Counted from the first letter of the stretch, positions 50,501 to 60,910 are shown. The stretch: DNA of 64,000 bases from Stenotrophomonas sepilia (GCF_003244875.1 NZ_LXXZ01000065.1:1-64000); one strand, 5' to 3'. The notes: a model not told the origin generated them from the sequence alone. Made by a program: numbers and translations.

Positions 50501-53500
50501 CGCGCTGGATGTTCAGGCCGGTGAACTGATCAACCGCAAGGGCACGCTCAGCGGTGCCGGAACGGCTGACAGCACGCTGCAGATCGTCGCTGCGCTGGAC
50601 AACCACGAAGGCACGATCGCCAGCAATGCCAATCGCCTGACGGTCACTTCCGCACGGCTGGACAACAGTGGCGGCAGCATCCGCCAGGCCGGCAACCAGG
50701 GCCTGGACATCACCACCGGCCGCCTGGACGGCAGCAAGGGCACGCTGGTCTCCTCGGCCACGCTGACCCTGCGTGCTGGCGACGTGGATCATCGTGACGC
50801 GACACTGGGCGCCGATCGCCTCGACCTTGAGGCCACCACGCTCGACAACGCCGGTGGCCGCATCATCGCCAGCGGCGAAGGCGCCAGTCGCATCAAGGCC
50901 ACGACGCTGGGCAATGCCGGTGGCACGCTGGCCAGCAATGGCGACCTGGCCCTGCTGGCACAGGTGCTGGACAACCGTGCAGGCAGGATCCAGCACGCGG
51001 GGAGCGGCCAGCTGCAGGTCTCGGCGAAGACCCTGCTGGGCAACGGCGGCAGCGTGCTCAGCAATGGCAGCTTCGCGCTGGACGGCGCCAACCTCGATCT
51101 GACCGCGGCAACCACCTCGGCGCGCCGCGTCGACATCACCGCCGATACCCTGACCACCGCCGGTGGCACGCTCACCGCAACCGGTGAAGACGCGCTGCGC
51201 CTGCGCGTACAGGGTGTGCTGGACAATCGCGGTGGATCGCTGGCCAGCAATGGCGCGCTGGCTGTCACCGCGCAGCAGCTGATCAATGCACAGGGCACGC
51301 TGCAGGGTGCAGGCGCGGGCCACTCCACGCTGGCGATCGGCCAGGCGCTGGACAACCAGAAGGGCCGCATCCTGCTCGGCGGTGCCGGCACGGTCACCGC
51401 GGCCAGCCTCGGCAACCAGGGCGGCACCGTGCATGCGGGCGGCAGCGCGCTGGTGCTGGGCGTTGACGGTCGCCTCGACAATGGCGAGCAGGGGCTGCTG
51501 TCCAGTACCGGCACGATGACCCTGGGCGCCGACAGTCTCGACAACCGCCACGGCACCCTGGTCGCTGGCAAGGACCTGAGCGCGACCACGGCGGCAGGCG
51601 TAGACAACAGCGACGGCGCGATGCAGGCCGGCGAACGGCTGCAGTTGCAGGGCAACGGCCTGCTCAACCAGCGCGGCACGCTGCTGGGCGGCCAGCTGGA
51701 CATCGATACCCGCGGCCAGCGGTTGGACAACCGCGCCGGCACGCTGGGCACGCAGAAGGGCGCGCTGAGCGTTCGCAGTGGCGCGATGGACAACCAGGGC
51801 GGTCGCGTGCAGTCGGCGGCCGACCTGGCCATCAACACGGCCGGGCAGGACATCGACAACCGTTTCACGGCCGGCAGCGGTGGATTGCTGGCGGCCGGGA
51901 AGCTGCAGCTGGATGGTGGCGCGCTGGACAACCGTGGCGGCGCAGTCAATGCACAAGGCGATGCGCGCTTGCTGCTGGCCCGCGTCGACAACAGTTCCGG
52001 TGGAACACTTGCCAGCGCCGCGAAACTGTCGCTGCAGGCGGCGAGCCTGGCCAATGCCAGTGGTCGCGTGCAGGCCGGGCGCAACCTCGACCTGACCCTG
52101 GACGGGCACCTGGACAACGCCGACGGCGCGATCGCGGCCGGCCAGCTGCTGACCCTCACGGCCGCCAGCGTGGACAACCGCAACACCCGTGGCGGCGACG
52201 GCACGCGTGGCCTGCAGGCGGGCCAGCTGCAGTTCGGTGCACAGTGGCTGGACAACAGCCAGGGCCAGGTCGTCACTGATGGCGGTGCGCGGCTGCAGAT
52301 CAACGGCCAGCTGCAGAACACCGGCGGCGTGATCAGCACCGGCGGCAACCTGGACAGCCAGGCGGACAACGTCGCCAACAGCGGCGGCCTGCTGCGCGCC
52401 GATGGCAGCCAGACCCTGGTCGCACGTGCGCTCAGCGAAGACGGCCAGGTGCATGCGCAGCGTGACCTCGGCCTCACCCTGCAGCAGGGCATGCGCCAAC
52501 GTGGCGAATGGATCGCCAACGGCACGCTGTCGCTGAACCTGTCCGGCGACCTCGACAACCAGGGTGTGGTGCGCGGTGGCAACCTCGACCTCAACGCCCA
52601 GAACATCACCAATGCGGCCTCGGGTGAGATCTCCAGCCAGGGCACGACCCACCTCAATGCCCGTGGCCAGCTGACCAACCGGGGCCTGATCGATGGCGCG
52701 CTGACCCACCTGGAGGCCGGCGAAATCGACAATCTTGGCACCGGGCGCATCTATGGTGATCGCGTGGCGATCTCCACCGGCGTGCTGAAGAATCGCGCCG
52801 AAGAGGCCGGTGGTGCCACCCGCGTCGGCACCGTGGCTGCACGCGAGCGCCTGGACCTGGGCGTGCGCGAGCTGCAGAACACCGGCAAGGGCCTGATCTA
52901 CAGCGGCGGTGATGCTGCCATCGGCGGCACGCTGAGTGCCGATCGCATCGCCAGCGGCATTGCCGGGCGGATCGACAACATCAGCTCGGTCATCGATGTC
53001 ACCGGCAACCTGTCCATCGATGCGCAGGTGGTCAACAACATCCGCGAGAACGTGGTCATCACACAGACCACCACCGTGAACGCTCCGGTGCGCATGGATC
53101 GACCCGCCTGGTGGCGCAACGGCAAGAATGGCACCGAGGACATTCGCAGCACCAGTCACTATTCGGCGCACGAGGTGTACTACCTCAATCCGACCGATAT
53201 CCTGGAAGACACGCCGCATATCACGCCGGATGGCTTCACCGTGCACCGTGCGGTGGTACGACTGACCGCGCAGACCAGTGCCTACTTCTTCGGGCGCGGT
53301 GGGCTGTATGCCGCGCTGGGTGAGCGTGCGCGGCTGAACGTGCAGGACGGCACGGTGGTGATGTACTACGTCGGCCGCCAGGACAACCAGGTCAATCCGG
53401 ACCAGGTTGCCGCTGGTGCCGACGATCCGTTTGCCGAGCTGGCCACCCTGCATCCCGATTCGCCGGCATTCCGCTACGTCGATGACAAACTCACCTACTC

Positions 53501-56500
53501 GTCAGCGTATGGCACCTGTACGACCAACTGCGTGCAGTTGTGGACCTACAAGGACTACGATCCCGACCGCATTCTGACCAGCCCACAGTTTGCGGGCGGC
53601 AACTCCACCAGTGCCAACGAGCAGTATCGCCTGGCCACGCGCACCGTGACCGAAGATGTGTTGCAGCCGAGCGTCGGTGCCGATGCGGTCATCCGGTCAG
53701 GCGGTGCGATGCGCATCCGCAGCGATGATCTGCGCAACCACTACGGCAGCATTGCCGCCGGCGGCGATCTGGACATCATCGGCCTGACCGGCGCGGCAAA
53801 GGTGGAGAACCTGGCGGCCACGCTGTATCGCACGCACCAGTTCTCCAACGTCAGCCACACCTTCGGCGGGGATGTGATGACCTGGAGTGCTCCGGCCATT
53901 TCCGAGGTGACCGGTAAGATTGGCGGCCGCATTGTCAGCGGCGGCTCGTTGAGCATCGACGTCGGTGACCTGAGCAACCTCAACCAGGGACGGAACGCAC
54001 CGAACGTGCAGAACGGTTCGGCCATGGCCAACCTCAACGTGCAGGGGCCCACGGCGCTGCCGGATGGGCCGGGCCATGGCGGTGCGCAGGGGCCGGGCCA
54101 GTCCGCCGGCACCGGTGCCGAACGCGCGCTGGCACAGGCGGCCGATGGTGCCAGTACCCAGCAAGGGAGCAGCGTCGGCGGCGTGAGCGGCAACACCGGT
54201 ACGTCCGGGCCGCGCGTGGTCGCAGCCAGTGGAGGATCACCGGATCGCATCGCGATGGGTGCACCGGACACGCGCGCGCCGAGCGCCAGCCTGTTCAACG
54301 TCAATCCCAACGGCGGCCACTATCTGGTCGAGACCGATCCGCGCTTCACCGACCACAAGACCTGGCTGAGTTCGGACCATCTGCTGGGCCAGATGGGCTA
54401 CTCGCCCGATACCGTGCAGAAGCGGCTGGGTGATGGGTACTACGAGCAGAAGCTGGTGCGCGAGCAGATCGGCCAGCTGACCGGTCGCCGCTTCCTCGAC
54501 GGCTACGCCAGTGACGAGGCGCAGTACCGCGCGCTGCTGGAGGCCGGTGCCACGGTCGCCAGCGAATGGGGCCTTCGCCCCGGCGTGGCGCTGACCGAAG
54601 CGCAGATGGCACAGCTGACCAGTGACATTGTCTGGCTGGTCGAGCAGACCGTCACCCTGGCCGATGGCAGCACCACCACCGCGCTGGTGCCGCAGGTCTA
54701 CCTGCGCCTGCGCCCGGGCGACCTGGACGGCAACGGTGCACTGCTGGCCGGCGCCAATGTCGATATCAAACTGGGCAATGACCTGGTCAACACCGGCAAC
54801 ATCGCCGGGCGCAAGCTGGTGACCATCGATGCCGGCAACATCGAGCATCTGGGCGGCAGCATTTCCGGCCAGTACGTCGGGCTGTCGTCGGACAAGGACA
54901 TCCGTGTTGTGGGTGCCGCCGTGACGGCCACCGATGCGCTGTCGGTCAAGGCTGCGGGCAATGTCACGGTGGCCTCCACGGTGGAGACACAGCAGGGCGG
55001 TGGCACCTACCAGTACGAGACCAACCGCATCGATCGGGTCGCCGGTCTGTATGTAACCGATCCCAGTGGCGACGGCATGCTGTCGGTGGTGGCCGGTGGT
55101 GACATCAGCCTGCAGGCCGCACAGATCCGCAACGCCGGCGCCGACGGCCTGACCCAGCTGGCCGCAGGCGGCACTCTGGATGTTGGCGCGATTGCGCTGG
55201 AGGAACGCCGCGACGCCACCTTCGATGAACGCAACCATCAGCGCAGCAGCAGGACGACGCACGCTGCCACATCGGTGCAGGGCGCTGGCGATGTGGTGCT
55301 GGCGGCCGGCAAGGACATCAACCTGGCCGCCGCGCAGATCAAGGCGGCGGGCGGTCTGGCATTGCAGGCCGGTGGGGACATCAACAGCCAGGCGCTGGTG
55401 GACAGCGAGAGCCGGGATTTTGCGAACGCGGGCAAGCGCAGCTCGCTGCAGGTCAGCCAGCGTGATGAGACGGTGCGCGGTAGCACGTTGCAGACCGGGG
55501 ACAATCTGCTGCTGAGCGCAGGCCGGGACGTGAACCTGACAGCCGCGTTGGTCGACAGCAATGACGGCGCGGTAAGCGTGGCCGCGGGCCGCGACGTCAA
55601 CCTGCTCTCAGCCAACGAGATGCACGACTACAGTCTGGACAGCTACGACAAGAAAAAGAAGGCGCTGTCTAGTACCACCACCACGCGCAGCGTCGACGCC
55701 AGCGACAGCTATGCCATCGGCACGGCGATCCAGGGCGAGCGCATCAACATCACGGCTGGCCGCGATCTGACTGCGGTAGGTGCGGTGGTCGATGCCACCG
55801 GCAACGTGATTCTGGGGGCCGGTAACAATGTGCTGATCACTGCTGCCGAAGATCATCACAGCAGTGAGTCCAGCGAGAGCAAAAAGAAATCCGGCGTTAC
55901 CGGAGGCTTCGGCAACGGCGTGGCATCGGTCGGCTACAGCAGCGCGAAGAACAGCAGCACCCGCGCCGAGCAGTCCACCACCCAGGTGGGATCGGCGATC
56001 GCCTCGCGCGACGGCAATGTGCTGATCAATGCTGGCAACACGCTGACGATCGAAGCCTCGGACGTCGCCGCAGGCGAGAACCTGACATTGGTGGGCAAGG
56101 ACATTGCGCTGCTGGCGCGACAGGACACCACGGACAGCCAATCCAGTCAGGCCAGCAAGTCCAGCGGCTTCTCGGTGGGCGTGACCTACGACCCGACCAA
56201 GGCCTACCGCAGCGCCCGCGATTCGACCACCGACGGTATGGCCGATAGTGGCTCGGCGATGGGGCGGATCACCCGCACCGCCGAAGGCGCCGCCTCCGGC
56301 CTGCGCGCGGCCACCACGTCGACCGTGGTGACTGCCGGCAGCCAGCGCACCAACAGCGAACAGAGCCATTCGACCAGTGATGCCCGCGTCAGCCAGTTGG
56401 CTGCAGGCGGCGATCTCACGTTGATTGCCAACGGCGGCTCGATCCTCAGCCAGGGCACACAGATGTCGGCCGAGGGCAACGCTGTGCTGCTGGCCACCCA

Positions 56501-59500
56501 GGACATCGTGTTCGACGTGGCCCACAACACCGAGCGCAGCGACAGCAGCAGCCGCGGCAAGGGCTGGGGCTTTGCCAACAACACCAGCGGCCTGCCGTTC
56601 GGTACCAACAACTCGCAGAGCCAGGGCAGCGGCAGCAGTGACACCATCACCGGCACGCAGTTGTCGGTCGGCGGCGGCGTGCGCATGGCCACCACCGAAG
56701 GCAGCATCCGCCTGACCGCAGCCAACATCGCGGCCGAGAAGGACGTCAGCATCCGTGCCGCCGGTGATCTGCTGGTGCGCAGCGGGCAGGATACGGTCAG
56801 CAACGCCAATACGTCCGACAGCAAGGCGATCGGCACGGTACAGATATCGGATACCGAGAAGTTCTCCGGCTGGCACCGCGAGCAGCACCAGGACGACAGC
56901 GCGCAGGTGTCACAGGTGGCCAGCAGCATCGGCAGCCTGGGCGGCAGCGTGAGCCTGACCGCCGGGGGCAAGTACACGCAGACGGCCAGCAACGTGGTGG
57001 CCGCCAAGGACGTGAACATCACCGCCGCCGAGATCGAGTTGCTGACCGCGGACGAAAGTGGTCACTACTCGCAGAGCGACAAGGACCTGAAGATCGGCGT
57101 GTTCGCGCGGGTGAAGTCGCCGTTGATCGACCTGATCAACAACGTGGACGCGGCCCGTCAGTCCGATGATCGCCTGCAGAAGATGCAGGGCATGGCAGCG
57201 GGCGCCAACGCGTACCAGGCAGCCAGTGCGATCTCGGCACTGTCCGGCCGTGGCGGCAGTGGCGAACTGTTCCGTGCTGAAGCAGGCATCGGTTTCAAGA
57301 CCGCCAACAGCAGTGCCGATGGCAGCAGCAGGGTGTCGCGTGGCTCCACCATCCAGGGCGGCGGCAACGTCAACCTCACCAGCACCCAGGGCGACATCCA
57401 CGTGATGCAGGGCAATCTGAGTGCAGACAACGCCCTCAGCCTGGATTCGGCCGGCGACATCCTGCTGGAAGCAGGCAAGGCGCATGTGGCCGACCGCAGC
57501 AAGAGCAGCAATGCCGGCGCCGAAGTCGGCGTGGGCGTCTCGGTAGGGGCGCAGACCGGCGTGTACGTGTACGCCGAAGCCAGTGTTGGCAGCAGCAAGG
57601 CCAATGCCGAGAGCAGCACCTGGCAGAACACCACGCTGACCGGCAAGAACATTTCGATGAAGGCCGAGGGCGATACCACGCTGCGTGGCGCCACGGCGAC
57701 CGCTGATCGCATCGACGTCAAGACCGGCGGCACGCTGACGATCGAGTCGTTGCAGGACATTGCCGAGAGCATGTCCAGGAACAGCCAGGTGGGTGGCCGC
57801 GTGCAGGTGTCGTTCGGTACCGCGTGGAATGCCGACGGGTATGCGAGCGCAGGCAAGGCCAGCGGCAGCTATCAGGGTGTCGGCCAGCAGAGCGGCCTGT
57901 TTGCCGGCAACGGCGGCTACCACGTCGATGCCGGCCACGTGAATCTGGTGGGCGGTGCGATTGCCAGCACCCATGCGGGCAACAGTGAACTGACTGCGGG
58001 CTCGCTGACGTTCACTGACCTGCAGAACCACATGGACTACACGGCCAGCTCCGGCAGCATCAGTGGTGGTGCGGGCGGGAAGATGGATGGCTGGGCGCCC
58101 AAGCCGGGAACGGCCGCACCCCGAGGTGGTCCGGGCCTGCCGATGATGGAGAAGGGCAGCGACAGCAGCTCCACCCTTGCCACCTTGACCGAGGGCAACA
58201 TCACCATCGGTGGCAAGCAGACGTCCGCGGCTGAGCTGGGCATCAACACCGACGCCAGTGGAGCGCATCGTGCGCTGGATGCATTGCCGGATGCGAGCAA
58301 GCTGCTGGCAGACCAGCAGGCGATGGCGGCTGCGGCGGGGACGGTGATGGCCGCCAGCCAGCAGATTGCATGGGACGTTCAAGCCTATCAGAGCAAGAAG
58401 GCAACCCAGGCGTACTACGATGGCCTGTCAACCGATGATAAAAAGGCGTTCAACGCGCTTAGCGCAGCGCAACGCGATAAGGTGCTGACCGCAAACAGCC
58501 AAGCTTATAACGATGCGAAGAAGTGGGGTGATGGCGGTGAGTACAGCCGTGCCCTGAGCGCAGTGACGACGGCTGTGGTAGGGGGCGTAGCCGGCCAGGG
58601 CGCCGGTCAGGTCGCGTCCAATGCGCTGGCGCCCTATGCCGCTTACTTCATCGGCAGCAAGCTTGACTCGAACCACGGCAGCGATCCCAATGCGACTCTG
58701 CAATTGCTGTCGCACGCGGTATTGGGTGCACTGCTGGCGGAAGCCAATGGTGGCAATGCGGGAACCGGAGCGGTCTCTGCGGCTGGCGGCGAGTTGGCCG
58801 CGAAGGTGCTGACTAATACGTTGACCGGGGGAGATCCTTCCAGGCTGAGCCCGGAGCAGAAGGAGATGGTGCTGGCGTTGTCGCAGGCGGTGGGAGCACT
58901 GGCGAGTGGGTTGTCAGGGCAGGATCTGGCTGGGATTGCGTTGGATGCGGGGATTGCCAAGAATTCGGTTGAGAACAATTTCCTTGGCAATGACGATCAT
59001 GCTCGGATGGTGCATCTCCGCGAGAAGGCCAAGCGGCAGGGGGGGCTGGATAAACAGGAATCCTTGGAACTGGTTCTGCTTGATGCTGCGGACCAGATGA
59101 GTGCGGGGTTGCTCCGGAAGGCGTTGGCAGGAGAGACCCTGACTGAGGTTCAAGCCGCAGATCTCGCGACTTATATCAATCGTTACGAACTGCAAAACGG
59201 TCCGCTAGACCTTCCGGAGCTACAGAAGCAGTTCCTCGCCAACAGTGGTTCTCTGAATCCTGGCGAATTGCAGGGAATCAACCCGTCGCAGTCCTATGGG
59301 CGACCCTATGTCGGTTTGGGGGCTGACCAGAAGGCATACAAGGATGCAAACTATTCGTGGTTTGAAGATTTAATCTATCGTGGCAAAGGGACAAACGAGC
59401 GCCTGTACGATGCTGCGTTGAAGCAGTCTGGGCTTGAAATAACTCGTTCCGAAGACTTGCTTCCCTCAGCAATGCAGCTTAGGAACTTCTTCGCTGTACA

Positions 59501-60215
59501 TGACGCTCAAGCTTCAAGTGCTATCGCCAGTGCCGCGTTCATTGCCGCAACGTTGGGTGGCGCGAGCGAAGAGAATCGACGAGCGCTGACGTTGACGATG
59601 GGGGCCTTGGCCAACATCGGAGCAGTGAGATTTGTGAACAGGACTGGGCTTTTGCCTCAGACGGGCGGTCTTGGTGTAACGCGGCCACGAGCGCTCAGAC
59701 CAACTGATGAGGCGTCGACAACGAATTCCGTGCCGGCTGGGTACGAGAAGGGCTTCTCTCGTCCGGAAAATTCCAATCCGCCAAAGTTACAGGTAACCAA
59801 TGACGGTGGGGGTCTCAGTGCTCCAGGAAATCCAGTTCAGCGTGGTGTAGTGCTTTCGCGAGTCAATCTGGCCAACGGACGGACACGAACAACGCCTTTG
59901 CGCGACTCAGGGGCTCCGGTTTCTGCGGGCTTTCAGCATGTTCTAGATGGGCACTTTGGAAAGTCACCAACTGGAAATAGATCCATCTTCAGTATTAATC
60001 CGGATGAGCTCAAGGTGGTTCTACAAAGCGCGGTTGTTGTTCGCTCTCCTGTCTATGAAATTCCTGGAGGACAATACGTTCGTATTGTTGATGTTGGAAG
60101 GCCGATTGGGATATCTTCACTGAAGGATGGGGGGCAGCCAACCTCCGTCATCAAAGTGTTTACAGATAAGGCGGGAAACTTGATTACAACGTTTCCAATA
60201 AAGGGTGGAGAGTAA
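47511..60215 (+). CDS. cdiA: Giant CdiA/filamentous haemagglutinin-type exoprotein with VENN pretoxin and C-terminal toxin
   Basis: 4234 residues. Extended signal peptide (MNTIYRLVFNRALRVWQ) cleaved near residue 63; TPS secretion domain (RYSQFDVGRDGVILNNARG, IIANPAGIQVNGGGF); a Gly/Thr/Pro-rich linker about residues 424-470; then long arrays of filamentous haemagglutinin repeats (LDNSGG-type) forming a beta-helix. VENN is at 3820-3823 and starts the variable 410-residue C-terminal region. The last ~100 residues, GFQHVLDGHFG with H4143 and H4148 through SVIKVFTDKAGNLITTFPI, look like a BECR-fold ribonuclease toxin; this is inference. In CDI the tip is delivered into neighbouring cells. The tail from about 59.0 kb is AT-richer, as expected for an exchanged module. 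Confidence 0.93.
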   Translation: MNTIYRLVFNRALRVWQVASELVKGGGGLVGHVPGRQSVALSPLGFALMCSLGWVSLGTPALAQSDARIISDPNAPGRERPTMVTAPNGVPMVNITTPSAAGVSRNRYSQFDVGRDGVILNNARGQVQTQLGGWVQGNPWLATGSARVILNEVNGPASRLNGYVEVAGQRAEVIIANPAGIQVNGGGFLNASRVTLTTGTPMFTGAGALEGYRVTGGAIQIDGDGLDTSRADYTDLITRSLQVNAGIWANQLQATLGNNVVSADHSQASATAASGEAPAFALDVGALGGMFANKIWLVGNEHGVGVRNAGSIGAQAGELVVTVDGRLENTGALQSRQNMRVQASGDLANGGTIAAKREVAITAGGTLDNSGGTLNAQRLQVEAHGLRNHGGAIEQTGAQALALKADAASNRSNGLLGALDAVASGGNGSSAGSGTSPGNGGGTPGTGTPGTPGTGGGNGGSAGTPTSPELPLAEGLIAIAGTLDNDGGSISNGGTVSLVARNGLDNSGGRLGVSALQAGGELRNDGGMLQVHGDAALQVGLLSNQKGALSVAGDLWLDAQSLDNRGGELRHAGKAASSWTVQGLFNNDGGLLATNATQLALRAGQVGNAGGRIEHAGGDGLALGTGDWAGSGGRLSTLGRLQWSAGNADLRNGSLSAAGFEILAATLDNRGGSLLSLGSGASSVKATTLDNSARGTLAGNGDLALVATTLDNSNGLVQQAGTGTLSVQADTLRGSEGRLLSNGALVLSGGELDVSGGTTSAQSVQIHAGALRNRQGQIVSQGVSALALDVRHAFDNQGGQIVGNGGLRIDAGRIDNQKGTLQSAGTQGVALTVRGTLDNSGGAISGNGQVQLQADSLVNQGGKVLAAGSAALQVQVRELLDNSNGGRLAGTGDVQLQAARLDNRGGAIEHAGRGTLQIRADSLQGAAGRILSQSSLTLEGGELVLGAGSVTQAERTAIDAQRLDNAGGSLSATGSEALLVRVAQALDNSGGTIAGNGALDVQAGELINRKGTLSGAGTADSTLQIVAALDNHEGTIASNANRLTVTSARLDNSGGSIRQAGNQGLDITTGRLDGSKGTLVSSATLTLRAGDVDHRDATLGADRLDLEATTLDNAGGRIIASGEGASRIKATTLGNAGGTLASNGDLALLAQVLDNRAGRIQHAGSGQLQVSAKTLLGNGGSVLSNGSFALDGANLDLTAATTSARRVDITADTLTTAGGTLTATGEDALRLRVQGVLDNRGGSLASNGALAVTAQQLINAQGTLQGAGAGHSTLAIGQALDNQKGRILLGGAGTVTAASLGNQGGTVHAGGSALVLGVDGRLDNGEQGLLSSTGTMTLGADSLDNRHGTLVAGKDLSATTAAGVDNSDGAMQAGERLQLQGNGLLNQRGTLLGGQLDIDTRGQRLDNRAGTLGTQKGALSVRSGAMDNQGGRVQSAADLAINTAGQDIDNRFTAGSGGLLAAGKLQLDGGALDNRGGAVNAQGDARLLLARVDNSSGGTLASAAKLSLQAASLANASGRVQAGRNLDLTLDGHLDNADGAIAAGQLLTLTAASVDNRNTRGGDGTRGLQAGQLQFGAQWLDNSQGQVVTDGGARLQINGQLQNTGGVISTGGNLDSQADNVANSGGLLRADGSQTLVARALSEDGQVHAQRDLGLTLQQGMRQRGEWIANGTLSLNLSGDLDNQGVVRGGNLDLNAQNITNAASGEISSQGTTHLNARGQLTNRGLIDGALTHLEAGEIDNLGTGRIYGDRVAISTGVLKNRAEEAGGATRVGTVAARERLDLGVRELQNTGKGLIYSGGDAAIGGTLSADRIASGIAGRIDNISSVIDVTGNLSIDAQVVNNIRENVVITQTTTVNAPVRMDRPAWWRNGKNGTEDIRSTSHYSAHEVYYLNPTDILEDTPHITPDGFTVHRAVVRLTAQTSAYFFGRGGLYAALGERARLNVQDGTVVMYYVGRQDNQVNPDQVAAGADDPFAELATLHPDSPAFRYVDDKLTYSSAYGTCTTNCVQLWTYKDYDPDRILTSPQFAGGNSTSANEQYRLATRTVTEDVLQPSVGADAVIRSGGAMRIRSDDLRNHYGSIAAGGDLDIIGLTGAAKVENLAATLYRTHQFSNVSHTFGGDVMTWSAPAISEVTGKIGGRIVSGGSLSIDVGDLSNLNQGRNAPNVQNGSAMANLNVQGPTALPDGPGHGGAQGPGQSAGTGAERALAQAADGASTQQGSSVGGVSGNTGTSGPRVVAASGGSPDRIAMGAPDTRAPSASLFNVNPNGGHYLVETDPRFTDHKTWLSSDHLLGQMGYSPDTVQKRLGDGYYEQKLVREQIGQLTGRRFLDGYASDEAQYRALLEAGATVASEWGLRPGVALTEAQMAQLTSDIVWLVEQTVTLADGSTTTALVPQVYLRLRPGDLDGNGALLAGANVDIKLGNDLVNTGNIAGRKLVTIDAGNIEHLGGSISGQYVGLSSDKDIRVVGAAVTATDALSVKAAGNVTVASTVETQQGGGTYQYETNRIDRVAGLYVTDPSGDGMLSVVAGGDISLQAAQIRNAGADGLTQLAAGGTLDVGAIALEERRDATFDERNHQRSSRTTHAATSVQGAGDVVLAAGKDINLAAAQIKAAGGLALQAGGDINSQALVDSESRDFANAGKRSSLQVSQRDETVRGSTLQTGDNLLLSAGRDVNLTAALVDSNDGAVSVAAGRDVNLLSANEMHDYSLDSYDKKKKALSSTTTTRSVDASDSYAIGTAIQGERINITAGRDLTAVGAVVDATGNVILGAGNNVLITAAEDHHSSESSESKKKSGVTGGFGNGVASVGYSSAKNSSTRAEQSTTQVGSAIASRDGNVLINAGNTLTIEASDVAAGENLTLVGKDIALLARQDTTDSQSSQASKSSGFSVGVTYDPTKAYRSARDSTTDGMADSGSAMGRITRTAEGAASGLRAATTSTVVTAGSQRTNSEQSHSTSDARVSQLAAGGDLTLIANGGSILSQGTQMSAEGNAVLLATQDIVFDVAHNTERSDSSSRGKGWGFANNTSGLPFGTNNSQSQGSGSSDTITGTQLSVGGGVRMATTEGSIRLTAANIAAEKDVSIRAAGDLLVRSGQDTVSNANTSDSKAIGTVQISDTEKFSGWHREQHQDDSAQVSQVASSIGSLGGSVSLTAGGKYTQTASNVVAAKDVNITAAEIELLTADESGHYSQSDKDLKIGVFARVKSPLIDLINNVDAARQSDDRLQKMQGMAAGANAYQAASAISALSGRGGSGELFRAEAGIGFKTANSSADGSSRVSRGSTIQGGGNVNLTSTQGDIHVMQGNLSADNALSLDSAGDILLEAGKAHVADRSKSSNAGAEVGVGVSVGAQTGVYVYAEASVGSSKANAESSTWQNTTLTGKNISMKAEGDTTLRGATATADRIDVKTGGTLTIESLQDIAESMSRNSQVGGRVQVSFGTAWNADGYASAGKASGSYQGVGQQSGLFAGNGGYHVDAGHVNLVGGAIASTHAGNSELTAGSLTFTDLQNHMDYTASSGSISGGAGGKMDGWAPKPGTAAPRGGPGLPMMEKGSDSSSTLATLTEGNITIGGKQTSAAELGINTDASGAHRALDALPDASKLLADQQAMAAAAGTVMAASQQIAWDVQAYQSKKATQAYYDGLSTDDKKAFNALSAAQRDKVLTANSQAYNDAKKWGDGGEYSRALSAVTTAVVGGVAGQGAGQVASNALAPYAAYFIGSKLDSNHGSDPNATLQLLSHAVLGALLAEANGGNAGTGAVSAAGGELAAKVLTNTLTGGDPSRLSPEQKEMVLALSQAVGALASGLSGQDLAGIALDAGIAKNSVENNFLGNDDHARMVHLREKAKRQGGLDKQESLELVLLDAADQMSAGLLRKALAGETLTEVQAADLATYINRYELQNGPLDLPELQKQFLANSGSLNPGELQGINPSQSYGRPYVGLGADQKAYKDANYSWFEDLIYRGKGTNERLYDAALKQSGLEITRSEDLLPSAMQLRNFFAVHDAQASSAIASAAFIAATLGGASEENRRALTLTMGALANIGAVRFVNRTGLLPQTGGLGVTRPRALRPTDEASTTNSVPAGYEKGFSRPENSNPPKLQVTNDGGGLSAPGNPVQRGVVLSRVNLANGRTRTTPLRDSGAPVSAGFQHVLDGHFGKSPTGNRSIFSINPDELKVVLQSAVVVRSPVYEIPGGQYVRIVDVGRPIGISSLKDGGQPTSVIKVFTDKAGNLITTFPIKGGE

Positions 60216-60733
60216 TGGCTCGCTTGTCGGGAATTTTGAGGAATAGACTGATTTCAGGTCTTTCGAGCGTAAATAATAATTCGGGTGCGAGGGGTGTTGT
60301 TGAGGCACTGATCCAATGGGTTATGGAATGCGAGGGCGAGGTTCGCAGAGAACCATTCCTAAGCTATGGCTTTGACTTGATTGTGAATATGGATGGTCGA
60401 TTGGATGAATATCCATTCGCGGAGATCGGGGAAGCGGATGTTGGGCGCGTGCATTCGCGTGCGACCCAGTTGAGAAACGCAAGTGATGACGGTGTCGCGC
60501 AGTTTGTCAGAGATCTGATGGAGGAGTTGGTCGCCGTCGAGATTGACAGGGTGTGTTCCCGCTGCGGGGAGGCGTATATGCGGGCATATATGGGGTTGAT
60601 CAGTTTTACGCCCGCATTTCAGTGTGATGTATGCGGCTATGGCGAATTCTTGAATGGTTCGGCTTTGAGAGGTGAAAGGCTTCGATTCATTACATTGAAG
60701 GAGCTTGAGTCTTTCGGGATTTCTTGGCTGTAG
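60215..60733 (+). CDS. cdiI: Probable CDI immunity protein
   Basis: 172 residues; its ATG overlaps the cdiA stop (TAATG), the normal place for the cognate immunity gene. AT-richer than the core. Contains a zinc-ribbon-like pair, CSRCGEAYM and CDVCGYGEF, within a mainly alpha/beta protein. No known immunity family recognised, so the assignment rests on position. It should bind and neutralise the C-terminal toxin of 47511-60215. Confidence 0.72.
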   Translation: MARLSGILRNRLISGLSSVNNNSGARGVVEALIQWVMECEGEVRREPFLSYGFDLIVNMDGRLDEYPFAEIGEADVGRVHSRATQLRNASDDGVAQFVRDLMEELVAVEIDRVCSRCGEAYMRAYMGLISFTPAFQCDVCGYGEFLNGSALRGERLRFITLKELESFGISWL

Positions 60734-60910
60734 ATTGCATGCGATTCCTGTCATCTTTGAGTGTATCTGCAGTAATCTCATTAGAAAGGATGGTGTGAGT
60801 ATGGGCTTAATAAATCGTTCTAGCTTGAGTAATGTCACTGGCGCGAAGTGGACCGTGGATACAATTTCACCAAATGAGCGTTAGACTGAGAAAGTGTAGA
60901 TTAAGTTAAA
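60734..60910. other. AT-rich spacer after cdiI
   Basis: Contains only a 27-codon frame (60799-60882, product ending VDTISPNER) that may be the tail of a lost toxin module. No terminator seen. Confidence 0.3.

Noticed and set aside
48600..52900. Regular short repeats considered as a CRISPR array
   Set aside because: They are in-frame imperfect protein repeats (LDNSGG-type) of the haemagglutinin beta-helix, with variable spacing and no spacers.
50445..53453. 1002-codon open frame antisense to cdiA
   Set aside because: A shadow of the GC-rich repetitive cdiA coding sequence; no start signals, and the product is low-complexity.
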